Part shown: positions 1 through 16,049 of the stretch, piece by piece | How the letters are laid out: every line of letters starts with the position of its first letter | Numbering within the stretch: the stretch's first letter is position 1 | Source: Musa acuminata AAA Group | Taxonomy: Eukaryota; Streptophyta; Magnoliopsida; Zingiberales; Musaceae | DNA: 64,000 nucleotides | Direction: 5' to 3' | Assembly: GCF_036884655.1 (NCBI RefSeq) | Contig: NC_088335.1 | Coordinates: 43,019,501-43,083,500 of the forward strand | Program-made: the position numbers and the translations under genes | Notes under the pieces: generated by a model | Told to the model about the DNA's origin: nothing | Database searches by the model: none | Seen by the model: the letters and a program-made list of their open reading frames with translations, nothing else

Positions 1-3000
1 AGGCTGGTGATGTTAAACAACATCTCACAGTTGTCCAGTCAATCATCTTCTGTCCCTCGTAAAGTTGCTCAATGACTGGGAGCAAGAGATATGACTTTGA
101 TGAGCAATCTTGACTTGCATTGCACTTTCCCAAAGGAACAAGGTCTGAGTAAAATTCTGATCTGTCAAGTATAATTTTGAGAAACATCTCCTGGAAATTT
201 TGTGCAAGCATAATCTGCAACAGCATAAGATGATGCCAGATAAGAATCTAGATACAAAGAACAGAATATACCCACAAATTTGCGTAAGAGTCTTCTTTAC
301 CTCCTCTTTGTCAAATGTTGTCATCCCTTGAGGAGTGAGTGTTGTCTCAACAATTCTACCATGGGTAAGATGTAAATCAACTTTTAAACTTTCAGCTTCT
401 TGAGGAAGAGGATTCTTGATAAAAAGACCAAACATCCGGTACTGTCTGTCTTTTGGCTTAGGGATAAATCTAATATAATAAAAATGCAAATTTATGTTAG
501 TATCATCATTAGACCATGATCTTCTAAGAGCAGCTGGTACTAGCAACTCATAAAGCTCCTCTCTTGAAGATTCATCTGGACCAAAAAAAATTAGAAGTAA
601 ATGGTTACTGGACACCAATAACACTAAAACTTCAACAAGCTATGTGAATTAAACAGTCAAACCTTCAATGCTGTTGCTATTATACTCAGAATGGTGTGTT
701 GCTGGTCCAATCTTTCTTCGAGGATTTATATCAGGCAAAAGATAATCTGTCAAAGCACCTCTCTCATGAAGCTCTTTACATGCTTTCAAACATGCATTTC
801 TCTTAGCTTCATCTTTTGAGAAGCAGGGTAGACCATCAACCTGACGCAAGGGAGCATTTAGTGGAAGAATAATTCTGCAGATAGTCCCATTTAGGTCATC
901 GATGTAATAAAACTTAGGTGAAGGAGTGAAATATCTGCAAAATTAAGTTACAGTGAAACAACACAGACTGCAAAATTCGCAGGAACTTCAGATGGCCAAA
1001 TCTGGTCATGAAAGATTCAAAATAGTTACGTACTTATCCCGTGAAAGTTTGTCACAATAACGATGGAGGAGTGAAACACTACAACCTGTATTGATTGAGG
1101 CACCAGTACTACTGACTTTATAGTTAACCTCCTCCAAATCATCAAAGGTTTCGCTTGATGTTCTACTGGTAATTTCCTTGTTCATGATATCCTCACCAGC
1201 CATAAAATCATTCAGCAGTTTTCCTTCACGTTCATTCCCTCTGAGATAGTGAGATCACGGAAATTAAGGCCATACTATTATCAGTCTGCAGAAAATATAT
1301 CAAATGCACATGATTCAGAAAACATTTTCAGCCAAACAGATAAAGCACCTCTCTACGAGAAACACATATTCGGATATTGTCATCCGAGCACGTCCTCTAG
1401 ACTGTATAAAACTTGCTACAGTTTCGGGCAGATCAAATCTCACAACAAGACAACAGGTTTGAATATCAAGTCCTTCTTCAGCTACATTAGTAGCAACCAG
1501 AAGATTCACCTAGTATGTTTATCAAAGCAACAAATGAAATCAAAACTTATCAGCTAAGGTACATAATAGAATAATATAAATTCCAATACATCACATAAAA
1601 GATTCTTTTCAAATTTTCTTAGAATTTTGTGCTGATATATTTGCTATTTCCTTAGCATAGAATGAAACAGATAGTGTTTACCTGTAAGTTAAACATACTT
1701 GCTATGTGAAATGTTAAAAAAAAGGTTTTGCTGCTGAATAGATAAGTGGTGTATGGTTATATGCAATTTATACATTACAGATTAGATAAGTGGGTATTTT
1801 TTAAAGAATTGTCTTTTCTAGTTATCATCAACTAAATCAAGTACTGCAGTGTTTGACCATATGGTTCACAAGTTGACACATCCAGCAAAATGTAAGTGAA
1901 AGAAATATGCAGTAATACTTGCTTTGCTTGTGATCTAAATAAAATGTTCTCACAGAATTCTAAGGCGTACATATGTTATGTTCACAACACAATCTTCGCT
2001 CCAATTTGAATGCATAAAGTTCCAGAAGAACCCACTGGCCCACATGACTTAAGTATATTTTCCAATTACTTCGCACATAATTGCATAATACTATAATCAA
2101 CTGTATGTGATAGATCAGCATATCCTGTAAATAACATGCACTACAAAAGTTTTATCAGGGAACATTATCACTAGGAATCTTCAGAATGGTACCTCCCCAG
2201 AAGAAAACCTTTCAACAATGGTGTTCATCTTTCCACGAGACATGCTCTCTTTTCCACCATGACAACCCACAAGGAACTCACATTTCCAAAATTTAAGAGA
2301 CTCTAAGCTCCCAAGGATATATGCTAACGATTTTGCAACAATAATTCTCTTCACAAAAATTATACATTTTGCGGTTGCTTGTAGCCTATAAAAAACACAA
2401 AGGTTTCATAAATTTTCAGATAGAATATCATAAGAAAACTTCAACAAGAAAAATTTTGCTCTTACAGAGTAAATAATCTAGTCAGACACATGCTCATGTA
2501 AGTTCTTGCAAAGATTGAAAGATAGAACCATCATCAATGCACCCAAAAATCTAACAATGTCCAACAACCCTGATTTCCAAGTTGATCACATTAATCAAAT
2601 CATGCCTTGAAATTATAAAGCATGTGTCAGTCACAAAAAACATGCAGTATAAGATGCACATCAGAATGGTGCTAAAGAAAAATATATGTAGTTGGCCAGT
2701 GACTCAGGCCTGTCGGAACTAAACATTACTAGGCTCAAAGCCCATTAGACTATGGTTGTAGTTACGACAACATAAACTAAGCCCAAACAGGAAACTTATA
2801 TATAACCCTTGCAACCATCAATGTCTCCTTACTCTCATTTTCTCACAAGCAAACATTGATTGTGTTGGTCAACTATGTTTGAGTGGTAGAATTCATCATG
2901 AAGTTGTCCTTAGAGGAACATGTGGAGTTGTGCCTCAATAAAGATATGCTAGGTGAGATCAGTGAGATGTAAATCATTATCATGTTGTTCCTTGATATGT

Positions 3001-4701
3001 TTTCCTTAAGATGCGCCAATCATGACTTTGTTATTTAATTGATTGTAGAATCCATATTAGGAGGTTTTATGCATAAACTCATTGAATTCCAAATATAGTG
3101 GCATTGGTAGATGCATGTGCACCCTCGGTCTTCCTTTACACTCTTCTCTTCTCTTTCGCGTCTCCTCTTTCGCAAGTATACTGTTAACAGCATGGTATAC
3201 AATTTCGAATGGTACCGCCCGATACGGGCAGTACGTACCGGTCCGACAACATACCGGTGCTACAGTGCTACAGTAAGAGGAAGAAATATTTAAAATCGTT
3301 CGGTAAGCCCTGGTGTACCACTCGGTATGCCGGTACCGTACCATACCGAGCCAACCTCGAAACATCGGTACGGTACAGTATTGCTTACCTTGGTTAACAA
3401 TATATAGTATAATATATTTTATTTAAAATTTAAAATAATTATATTTATTAATTATATTATATATTTTTATATTTTAGCGTCTCACTTCGCTCGGGCGAGG
3501 GCCTAGTGCCTCAGGTATTTTTGGATCTTAGCGCCTTGCGCTTTTTAAATCACTAGGTATAATATATAGCTGGTACCTGAAGTATCTTTCACTCCGAAAA
3601 CTTTGAACATTAACAAAGAAGACAACAGATAGGAGTCATGAAGCATTCCTATGATCCACTATAAAAATTAATAAAAAAATCAAGCATACCTATAGGATGC
3701 AAGAATACCAACAAGAACTGCCAACTTATTTGAGAAGAATGGCTCCTCTAAAGCTCCGATGGTTAAAGAATCAACATCATTATTACCTAATTAATTGCAA
3801 ACAATACTTCGTTACACAAGTATAAATCAAATGTATGAAAATAAAATAATTTGCATAATAAGATTAGCAAAATTATCTCGGAAAATTCTTTTTCCTGTTT
3901 TATTTACTTGTAGAAGTATGTAGATAAAAAAAAATTATAGAAAAACTAAAAAATTATATGAGCAACAAAAAAAACCTGACTCCAATCCAATCAAAATCGT
4001 CAAGAAAGAACAAGCCCAATGGCCAAAGGTTCTGAAGAGTCTTACAGTGTATAACGAACCCTATTGATTTATGTCTTCATTACTAGACCATGTTCTGTCA
4101 TCAAGTTGTTCATATTTGTTTTATACCAAATGAAACCAAATAACATCTATTTTTACCACAATATTCTAAAACAAATGCAGTATCCAGGTGATGAAAGGTT
4201 GTAGCACAATAGTGAACATTATTGCATAATTGAAGGCAGCAGTATATATTACACTAAGAAATGCAAAAGCAACTGAAGCCCAAATTAAAAGTTCATGTAA
4301 CTTGGAAAGAATTTTATCAACTATCTAAAAGGCACGTACTACTCAATTATAAGGTACATAGATGATTGCAGAATCATAGCCTGAAAGTTCCATTGCAAGT
4401 TATGGCATGAAAGAGAGAATCCTCAGCTTTATGTTCCTAACTAAAATTGGCAACAGCCAAAAATTTCATGAAACTTCGAGATAGTTATTGCAGATTGTCC
4501 AGAAATTCAACGACAAGACAACACCAAGTAAAACATAAAGGACTGTCACTTGGAAGTATAAAATGAACCACACAACATAAGCTGTATCGAGAGGATATCA
4601 ACAATGATACTGAGTACTAAGTACTAACTAGCTTCACCTCTTTCTATGCCATTTTCTAGTCAACCAACCAAAGTTATCCACTGCAGGATATGAAGGACTC
4701 T

Positions 4702-4752
<51 letters not shown>

Positions 4753-7700
4753 ATTTATACCATCTGCAAGTTTCTTAAAATCAACCATATCACTCATGAT
4801 TAGTAAAATTCTAATCATAATTATACCAATACCATGATGAGAATGCCCTAAAAGTAAGTCTGCTCATAGTGTCATCAATAAATATTCCAAAAGAAAGACT
4901 GCCCATGAAAGTTCTCAAGATTATACCACAACAACAAAAAAGATATATTGAACAAGAAATATATGCAACTTAAAAGAGAAGAAGGGAAACATACCATCCA
5001 ATAAGTCACCAATTAAAATAGACAATGCCTTAGTTAAATATTGATCTATAAGGAAGTTGTCATTGTTAATACTGACAATCTCTGTTTCTGGCATGTCAGC
5101 TTTTCTTGCAGCCTTTATCAAATAATAGAAAAGAACAGAAAAATTAATCTTTCATCAGCATAAAAATAAAGAAATCTTAGATGCATGTATGCATGCAACA
5201 ATTATATAGAGTTATTACAAGAAGAGCAGACCATATCATACATAAATATAAACAAAAATTGAGCACAGCAGTTTTATCAAAGAAAAAAAATGGATTTGTA
5301 TGCTAGTAAATATGGTTTGTTGAAAAAATCGGCATCTAGAAGTTCAACAGAATTAAATATTGCCTACATTCCTGTCAATGTAAGTTCTCTCTTTTGTTGG
5401 GTTGGAGACCAGCTAGCTGATTCATGCAGAATGTCATATACCAGGAATCAGGCAATAACAATGTATTGGATATGCATAAATCCTTGATAACAACTGAGCT
5501 GATAGACCTAGGAATTGTTACCTGCTCTTAAGCTAAAACAAGAAGATCGAAGTTCAAAAACCATTTTCTATCCTTTATCAACAAGAAGGTGCAATTTCTA
5601 GTTATTCTCTACGAGTGATATCTAAAGGCGCTCAGACGTGCCGAGGCTCGAGTGCCTCAAATAGGGGTTGGGCGAGCACCTTCAATTTGGTGCCGCTTAA
5701 GCACATGCCTAGGTCCAAACGCTAGGCGGCCCAAGCGCTCACCTAGCCCAATTTGAAACCTAATTGAAATAAACTTGGCTTGAGTTGAACCGATATGTTA
5801 CAAATGGTTCAACCAAGCCAAGTCCCACCACCCAACCTGTGTCGCAGGTCCGTTGGAGGAAGAAACCTATTCTCATTCTCGTGATTACTCGCTTTTCCTT
5901 GTCGTCATCGTCTCCCCTTAACCCGCGGCCATAGCTCCTCACCCCCCCCCCCCCTCCCCCCACCCCCAACCGCTCCTTCTCCTTTCCTCTTGTTGTCTCT
6001 CCTCCACCATCACCCCTATTGAGTGCCCCCGACAACCCCCTCCCTCTTCCCTCCTCCTTCGAGCTTCTCCCCTTCCCCGCTATGCTTTTTTTTCACTGTC
6101 ATTCTCCCTTGTTCGCATCATCCTCTTACGTCATTGCCCCTAGCCTTCTTGACAACCTCCCTCCTTCGTGCTTCTCCCCTCTAATAGTCCTTTGCTACAA
6201 TTAGCCATGGCTGACATCCTCACCCCCTCTCTTCATCTCCCTAGCAAAGCCGCCGAGCCTTCTTTTTCTCTAATTTTTCCTCAACTTCTTTCTTTCCCCA
6301 ACAGTCCTGATCACTCTTGAATTCAATAGTAATGTTAATTATAACCCACGGATTGTTTAAAGCATGGTATGCAATACCTAATGGTACCGCCCGGTACGGG
6401 GGGTACGTACCGATCCAACGACATACTGATACGTAGACTGCCCGGTACCGCTACAGTGCTACAGTATTATACTGTAGCAGTGCTACAATGCTACAGTATG
6501 AAAAAAATATATAAAATTATTCGGTATGCCCTGGTGTACCGCTCGGTATGCCGGTACCATACCATACTGAGCCAACTTCGAAACACCGGTACGGTATGGT
6601 ATTGCATACCTTGGTTTAAAGAATTAAATTTGTCATTCCCAGTATTTTGAAGTATCACTATAGTTAACATCTTGAATCATGGCAAATAAAGTTTTAAGTT
6701 TGTTATTTGATTTAAATAATATAGTATTTTAGTGCTTAACGGATGGTTAAATGAATTTATTGGGATGTATTAGTGGTGATGTTTTGAATATGAAATAATA
6801 TAAAACTCATATATTATCTAATTTTAATTTTAATGATTGTTTTTCTCCTTAATTATATTTTTTATAATTTTTATATTGGTGAGTGCCTTGCTTTACTCAA
6901 GCGAGTCCAGCACTTTGAAAGCTTGGCGCCTTCTAGTGCCTAGCGCCTTTGACACCACTGGTCTCTATATCATGGAAATATATACAGTTCATGAAGTTTT
7001 AAAGGTATGGCCTATAACATCAAACAAATAACCCTCGTCAAACTTCCAGAATAGGACCAGCAAATATTTGGTTAAAAGTGACCATATTCTAGCACCACAA
7101 AGTCACTTAAACATAGTAAAGATACCATCATAGATATGCTTACATAGCTTACATGCAACAGAAACTGATAGATTAAGCAAAGGGATGATGAGTTTCCTAG
7201 ATATTCCACAATGCTTCCTAGATAATATGCATCCTGAACCATGCCCATGCCTTTTTTAGCAATTTCATCGTTGGTATTACCAAGCCAAGAAAAGAAATCT
7301 CATAGCAACGAAGGGTTCCCAAATTACATAATGATGTTCTGGCATAAAACCAACATTTGCCTTCACTTCCTTTAATTTAGCATCAAATTCTGCCTACATA
7401 CTTTCAAAAGGTCAATCTAGAACTGATTTTCAAAATTTGGTCTTTAGCTTGAACAATAACTACATAAAAACACTACACTTTTTACCCTTTTTATTAAGAA
7501 TCATCTCTACGGCTATGTTAACTTGCTGATCTGTCACCAAGATAACAGCAAAGCCATTATGTCCCAACTATTTGGGTCGACTACAAGATCTTTTTCCGCC
7601 ATTGAACCTTGTAAAATATCATATCCTTAGTTAAAATTAAGAATATTTAAATATTTATTTATACTTTCTATGTAGTCTTTTTAGCTTTCCTTCTATCTCT

Positions 7701-10700
7701 CCTCTCGTACCATTAATAATGATTGTTTTACCTCTTCCAGTTACAACATCTAAAGATCTTCTTAACAAGATTTATAATACCACCTGGTATAGTACGATTC
7801 AATCTGTATTTACCTGTCCTGATACACAAACCAAGATAAACCAAATAGTATGCTCAATATGCTTAGTAGAGGACTTATACGAGCATCGGACAGTTGTTTT
7901 TTTTTTTTTTTCTTCAGATTTTTCTGAAACTCGGTACCAATGTTCCAGCACTAGGAATGAATCTAGGAACAACAATGTGGACTCAAATGGTACCGGTCCA
8001 CAAGGTTCGCAATACCGTACCGTACCAGTATTTCGACCTGGGCTCGGTACCGGTACGGTACGGTATACCGAGCGGTACACCTGGATGTACCGAGTACTGT
8101 AGTACTGCTACAGTGCTACAGTGCCTCGGACTGGTAACAGTCGGTCCGCGTACCAAAAACCTGTCGGACTGGTACATACCGCCCGTACCGAGCGGTACGG
8201 CTCGGTACGACAGACCCTGCTGGTCCAAATCCTTATCGACAAACTACTAAGTGAAATCAACAAGCACTCTGACGCTCGCCTAGGCGCCCAGGCGAGACGA
8301 GGCCCGAGTGCCTCAAATAAGAGTCGGGCAAGCACCCTCAACTGGACGCTGCTTAGGTGTGTGCTTGGGCACAAGTGTTGGGCGGCCCAAGCACTTGCCT
8401 AGCCCAAATCAGCTTTAAACAAGCTTGAGTTAAACCCGAAATAACTGATTCGGTTCAACCAAACCAGATAATCCAGCTCACTAATCCCCCGTCCCCAGCC
8501 CCCCTATATTCATGTGTGACCTACTCCTCTTGCTTTAACATAATTGTCGTGTTGTCTTCGTCTGTGTACAAGGCAACCGAATCAGCTCTTTCGAGCGAGT
8601 GTGCAAGCTGACGACTAATGTTTGTGTGCGAGCCGGCAATGCCTCCCCTCGCGGACGAAGGTATCTTCTCCTCTTTCTACTCTTTCCCTCTCCCTCTTTC
8701 CATTCCTCTCCACCTTCCATCAGTGCTAATCCTCGTGCTCCTGTTGCGCTATCCCATCCACATCTCATGGTCGTACCTCCCTCTCGTCTCTCTCTCTCGT
8801 CATGTTGTTCCCTCCACCTCTTATGGTACCTCTCTCTCCTGAAGATTCCCAACAACCCCGAAGGCCAATGCACAGTCCCCTTCCCCCTCCCTCTACTTCT
8901 CCCTAACAGTATCACCTCCCCTCTCCCTTCGCTCTCTCTCCTTTTGACCCCCCTTGTCTCTATCTCTCTCTCTCTCCCGACAACTCTCAACATCATCGAC
9001 GACTGATGGTACCGCCTCCTCCGTCTCCCCCTCTCTCCTTTTCCTATTTCCCTCCCTGACAACCCCATTAATTATTGAATTTACCACAACTAGAATTTTA
9101 AATTATCATTGTTATAATTCTTGGACTTTTTGTGTTAATTTTCTTTTGTTTTGTTATTTTTGTTATTATATTTGGTAAATTTAATACTTTAATGCTTTAT
9201 ATATGTTAAATGAATTACCAATGTTCTAGTGGTGATAATTTGATTGTGCATTGATATAAAATTTATATTTTGTCTAATTTTTATATTAATCATTATTATT
9301 CTTAATTATAAGTAGGACTTACGGCTTTGTTGTTATTGTTGTTGTCGTCGTCGTCTTTCTTTTTTATTATATTTTTCTATTGGCAAGTGTCCTGCATTGC
9401 TCAAGCGAGCACCTAAGCAAGCGCCTAACACCTCGAGCGTTTTAGAGCCTTAACGCCTTTTAGCATCTGGCGCCTTTAACAATACTAATACACAAAATGG
9501 CAAACCTTAGTACATAGCTCATATCATATCATATCATATCATCTTAAATGATTTTATTTCTCATTTTATCTGATATCGAAGCTACACCTAATTATTCATG
9601 AACGAGAACATCTCTTATCTTATCTTCCCTAGTAACTCCACATCCCCTCAGTATTCTCATCTTAGCAACACAAAAAATTTGAATTTATTATTTCTTAACC
9701 ACCCAAGACTAATTTCAATTTAAAAGGTACTCGATGATCATCGATCAAACACAAGACACCTAACAGTATTTTTCCCATGTTCATATGCATTCATAATAGT
9801 AAAAAATGTTCCAACATATTTTACTATTTTGTGTACATGAGTACACATATTTTTGAATATTTCGTGTCCATAGGCATTCATACTAGAAAACAGCCCATGA
9901 GCATTCCTAATAGTAAAAAGAGTTCTTGAACATAATGCAAATAGAAAGTATCCTTCTTCCTAGTTTTATCAAATCAATATAGAAAAATATCCAGAAAAGA
10001 TCCCCTGAGATGCTTACCAGTGATATTCACACCCACAAAAATATCAAAAAATTCCTACGTCGGGGTTGGTGAAATTAATCTCTTACAAATTGGATGGCTA
10101 CTTTGTCAACCTAAGTAGTTCCATTTGATTGATTTAGTTCTATTGGTCAAATAAATACTTGAACATTACAGGAATCAATCATTTGAGATGCAAGAGCAAC
10201 TTGGAGGTCTCAGGATGAGGCATGTAAAAGAGAACTCCAAACGAGAGAAATAGGAAGAGCATATAATAAGAACTCTATATCAGTGATTTAAAAAGGCGCT
10301 CGGACGCTCGCCTAGGCGCTTGGGCGAGGCAAGGCGAGGCCCGAGCGCCTCGCTTCACTTCCAGGCGGTGCGCTTCAAAGAGGCACCGCCTGGGCACTCG
10401 CCCGAGCCCAGGCGTTGGGCGCTTCGGGCGAGCGCCTAGGTTAAACCAGGCGACCGAACCAGGATTTTAGGTCTGGTTCGATCTCTGATGGTTAGTTGGT
10501 TTAATCGAACCAACTAAAACCGATATCAGCTGTCGCTGGCCAACCCTTAACCCTGCTCGTTGCCGCTGCCGCTCCCGCTCCCGCTGCTCGCCGCTGCTCA
10601 CCGCTCCCGCTGCCTCCTTACACTCCCGCTGTCACTGCCTCCTTACACTCCCGCTCCCGCTGTCGCTTCCTCTTTTCTCAGTTAGCACCCCCTTACACTC

Positions 10701-13700
10701 CTCTCCCTTCTTCTTCTTCTGTATACTATTAACAGTATACAGTATAGTGTTAACAGTATACTAATAATAGTATTTGTATTTATTAGATTAATAATATATT
10801 ATTTTGATTTTAATACTATTAATTTTTATTTATTTGAAATTATTATTAGGTTTCAAGATAATTATATTTATTAATTATATTATATATTTTTATATTTTAG
10901 CGTCTCGCTTCGCTCGGGCAAGTGCCTAGCGCCTCAAGCGTTTTTGGACCTTAGCGCCTTTTGACACCTAGCGCTTTTTAAATCACTGTTCTGTATAATA
11001 TAATGTAACGAAGTTCATTAAAAATAGGAGAGACAGAATACCAGTACCACTTCAAAGAAAAGAACTTCAGCAGGAGAAGTCGGTAAGAGTATAAATGGAA
11101 ATATAATAAGAAAATAGTCAATGTATGATACTAGAACCATATAGTAAAACATAAATCCACTAAAAGCAAGACCTTAACATAATGAAGAAAGATTATAATA
11201 ATGCTTTTAAGAAAAATATTTGCCATCTTAAAAAATGTTTTCTCAAAGAATAAATAAAGGTAGAAAGTAAAAAGCAACTAACAAAATTAAGCAGAAAAGT
11301 AACAAACAAACAGACTCACTCTTATAGCTCCAAAAAGTCCAATCTGCTCAAGACAGAAAATGATGTTATCATGCAACCTATGCAAAAGCTTTGTCTGATT
11401 CTGACACTCTCTAAAATCACATAACTTGTCTTTAAGCATGGATATGCACTGCCAAAATCAGAAATATATATATACAAGTGAGTCCCAGTTGCATGTCATG
11501 AGAAAACAGATATTTAACAACTAACCTGGACTTTTATATCCTCAAGCTTTTTACTGTAAACGAAAGTGAGACTTGAAGCAGTGTAGAAAAGTGGACCATA
11601 GTAGAAGACCTTAATATCTGGAGAAGCAACAAAACCTTCAAGTTCCGATTCATCATCAACAGAGCACACCTATTTACCCAGGTAGTGACATCGACAACAT
11701 TAGCACAATAAATCAGAAAATACTGGGAAAATGTATCCAAAGTCCAAATTTCATAACGATGAATTTTACCTTCGCATCAAGTAAATTCTCAAGACTGTTA
11801 ATGCATTTGGTATAGTTTGATAGATCGGTTCCTCCTGTAAAACATATAAGTATCATAGAGAAAGCAAACAAAAACAAATCAAACATAACAAAAACAATCC
11901 TAATTGGCAGGTAATCAAGTATGAAATCAGCATTTATATTTCATAGAAATGATTGTTTGTATAAGAGACTTTTTGTCACAAATGCTCATGATCTTCAGGC
12001 AGTTGATCATGTGAAGCCTAGTAATTCACTATGTACTTCATTTTGACTTCGTTACCATTTTACTTGCTTTCTGGCTAAAAGGCTAGTCAAATTGTCCTCA
12101 GATTGGTATGGAGTGCGGCATAATATTAATAAAATGTATGTATTGGTCGGGGCATAAATCAAGATGCAGACAGCTCAATTCGCATATGTACCTTTTTTTT
12201 TAACCTCTGACTTACAGAAAGATACAGGAATTGTGGCAAGATCCTAACAAATCTTTCCCAGAATGTGACACCCCTAGTGCTTCTTGCCACCACAGACTGT
12301 CCGTGTCTCCTAGTACTCCTCTCCTCCTCTCCATCTCTCCCCCTAGGTACCATGGTATGTCAGCATATTCTGTATCAGTACGCCGGTATGGACTGGCCTC
12401 ATACCAGTCTGACTGTGGTCTAACATGAGTACAGTATCGAAACTGCAAATGTTGGCACGTATGTTCTATGGTGCCAAGTTCAAAACCAGACTATACTGGT
12501 TGGTGTACAAATCAGTTTTTACTGGTCTTAGAAGTGGTCAGTATGTGAACTAAACAATTTCATTAAGACTGGGTTAATCAAAATTTGCTCAGTATATATA
12601 GATGTAACATAAAATAAACAAACCACCTTGTCATGAACTATTCATAGGGAAGGTGTTCAGTGTAATATTCGTGTTTTTCCTTTTTTCATGCATTAGACAA
12701 CATACAAGGGGCTTGCGGTAGTCTTGGCAGCCTCATTTTGTTGCCTTTTATGGCTATTCCTGGCTTGTAATTATAGCTTGCATGTGGTCAAACTCTAGGG
12801 TTTTTTTTTTGCTTACATACACTCTATTCTTATCTAAATGTAATTTATATACTAATAAATTAGTAAGAAAAGACCCTCAAAAAGGGTTTTTTTTTATTTC
12901 TCCCATTTTTTCAAAAAACTAATATATTCTTTTCCTTCATAAGAGGGATCCGCATGTAACAATAAAGATGGCATAACTCGACCAACCCCACATCGGAGTT
13001 AGTGATTGGCAAATCAAAACAACATTCACGAATCAAAGTTTGACTACTCAACAACTAACATCAAGAGACCAGGTAAGGGTTAAAAGGTGTGATACAACAA
13101 AACGAGTAATGAATATGTAACAAGCAAGGAGATGCATGACAATGGCATTGAAGGAATAAGTGAAGAAGAATATTATGGATTTTTTATAGCAAAAGTGTTC
13201 GATGTAGCGTTTATGCTTTTCGATTATGTTCATGTCATAACATGTAAGGGCTACAAGGCTTGATAACCTCATTTTAATTGGCTTTTGATTGTTTTCGGTT
13301 TGTAATTACAAGTTGTGTGCGATCATTGTATGAAGAAATAACTAGCCAAAATGAAGCCTCAATCACGCAACTTGCTCGAAGTGTCTGGGGCAGAGATGCA
13401 GTGTGAAATGTCAACCAACTTAGACCTCTAGAACCTGGGCGGCACAAGCTAGATCGATCTCCAGGCTAGTTTCTAAGGATGATCCATTAGTTGGTTCTGT
13501 AATAGTGTCACATGGACACTTGTGCGTGAGGAATTGTACATCGAGAACTGCCTTGGATCCTTTGTTGCTCAATCGTTTAATAGTCTAACATTGTATTTTG
13601 TAGTACCTAGAAAGTGTTTGTTTTAATTTTTGCTTGCAAGATCCCAAGTTTATGCTTTGACAAATCGAAGATGATAGTTTGCTCGCATGTTCACTTGTTC

Positions 13701-16014
13701 ACCAACCTATTTCTTTTCTTGCATGTCCTTAGGGGACCCTGTGAGGTTGTGGGGCCTCACCATTCACCATTCGCCCAACATTGTTCTGCTTCTCGTCTGA
13801 CCCCAATCTCCTATTCTATGTTAGGATTCCAATGACTTGAAGGATGCGCTCAAGTACTCAGTGCTAATGCTATCGGAGCTATGGACCTCTTTGCTCTCCC
13901 CACACAAATTCTACGAGCTTTGAGAGTTGGGATATCTATTTGATCTTGCTTGTAGTGAATAATGCTTGTGTAGAAGCTGGATCTTAATGTGTTTCTTTTT
14001 TAGGGACTAGGAAGATATGCGGGCCTTTCAGCCATACTGTTGGTATGCCTCAGTACGTACCGTACCAAGTAAGGCTCGGTACACCGATATGGACCAAAAT
14101 TGTGAACCTTGCTAAAAAGTATATTTATCAAAAATATACAGGAGCCTAGCTTTATATGCTAAGAGTAGTTACCTTTTCCAATGATAGGGGAAGCTGTCAT
14201 GCCAAATACACGGGGACACTTTGAACCATCACCTTTAGTTTTGTAGAATTCCTATGGAATTGCCAACATAAATTTGAAAACCTTGTAAGTTACAATCACC
14301 TAAAGTAAATGCTAACACTAAATTTAAGTGCTCAGTAGAAATACCCTCATGATTTGTGCATAGGGATGCCTCGTGGTTGCTTGTGCATGATGACATTCAT
14401 CAAAAATGAGCAAAGCAACTAGATCCATCCTAATGAAACAATGGCACAAATTTTGCAACAATATCTGTGGTGTCATAACAAGCACCTGCGAAGATAAAGA
14501 AGCAAAGATATGTCAAGTACCTAAAACTTCTCAAACCAAAGCATACACTGCAATGAAAATTATATAATGAATTATTGAAATTCAACATGACGAGAAGTAA
14601 ATGATTGAAAAAGCCACGACTATGAGTTCTACAAATGACAATTTCCAAGTCCATATGGTTTACATGAACCCAAGATTACCATCTACATAAGCAGAAACCA
14701 CTTGGAAATGGTTGATCCAGAGTTAAAACACCCTCTTTAAGTTTTATTTACAATTGATATGAACTAAAGTTGTGTTAATAAAAATTTAAAAAATTATGAC
14801 TTCTAGGACCAAAATTCCTGAACTTAACTAAATAATAAAATGGCAAGATTACTTATTGAAACAGGATCATAGGCAGATACTTTGACGATCAGATCATTCA
14901 GATTCCAACAACCATTCTGAGAAACTCATTCTTTATTCAGATTCCAACAACTAAACAAGGAGTATATGCTAGCATAAAAGTGATAAAACTAAAAGGAGAG
15001 AGGTTTGCTTCTATTCTAAATACTAGTTAAGAGCTCTACCCCATCAACATTCATGGATTTCTTAAGCATGGCCCACCATCAAATCTGGACAAGCAACCAC
15101 TGACTCAAAAATCTGAAGTCTGCATTAGCAAGCTGAAAGAGGTTGGAATCTTGATTTCAAAAATCTGAAGTCTTTGCTGGTCATGTGATCCAAATAATTT
15201 TGATTTCATCTAACCTATCATTGTCACTTAAAAGTTCTAAAATCGGAAGTACAACAGTTTGGAATCTTCCAGCACAAGACAGTTCAAGACAATACATTCA
15301 GCGCACACAGCTAAGATACGTCGAAAATAGGCACAGCTCGGCATCAAACCCCTATCAAAACTAAGATTTCAATCTTTGCTTGCACTTTCCAACAAATCAA
15401 GAAAATAATTTGCTAATCCATCCGCAATGGTTTCATTCCAATCTCTCACATTATGTGCCCTCTTCTAAGAGGACTAACCTCACTACTGAAACTAAGATTT
15501 CAGTAGCTGCTGGATCCTTCAGTTTCTTAACTATTGGAGCTCCTTAATAGAATTGAAGATTTCAGATAACACATGGAATGATCAAATCAAATGGAAATCA
15601 GGTTCCGACAGAATTTTCATTAGTGCCTCCTATTAGAGTCCAAAATTAGTGGAGTTCTTTTCCTTATCTCTAAAGCATTATGGAACGTCCATCACGTTGT
15701 ATAAATACCTAGACCTAGTTCTAATTTACAGAATGCACTCTAGCCAACTACTAATTAAGAAAAATTATAAAAAAGTTGGTACTTGTAAGCAAGGTATGCA
15801 ATTTATCGAGCGGTACGTACTGGTCTGTCAGCTGACCGGTACACGGACCGCCCGTTATCGGACGAAACGGAATATATATATATTATATATTAATAAATAT
15901 ATTAATATATATATATTATTTTTTTTTATAAAAGGCGACGTCGCGTCACCTTTTTCGGCGACGTCGCCTTTTATAAGAATATTTATATATAAATATATAT
16001 AATCTTATATGTAT

Positions 16015-16049
<35 letters not shown>

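Noticed and set aside
8535..9068. 177-codon Arg/Glu-rich minus-strand ORF
   Set aside because: It is the reverse of a CT-rich tract in the centre of an AGGCGC-family element in DCL4 intron 8.
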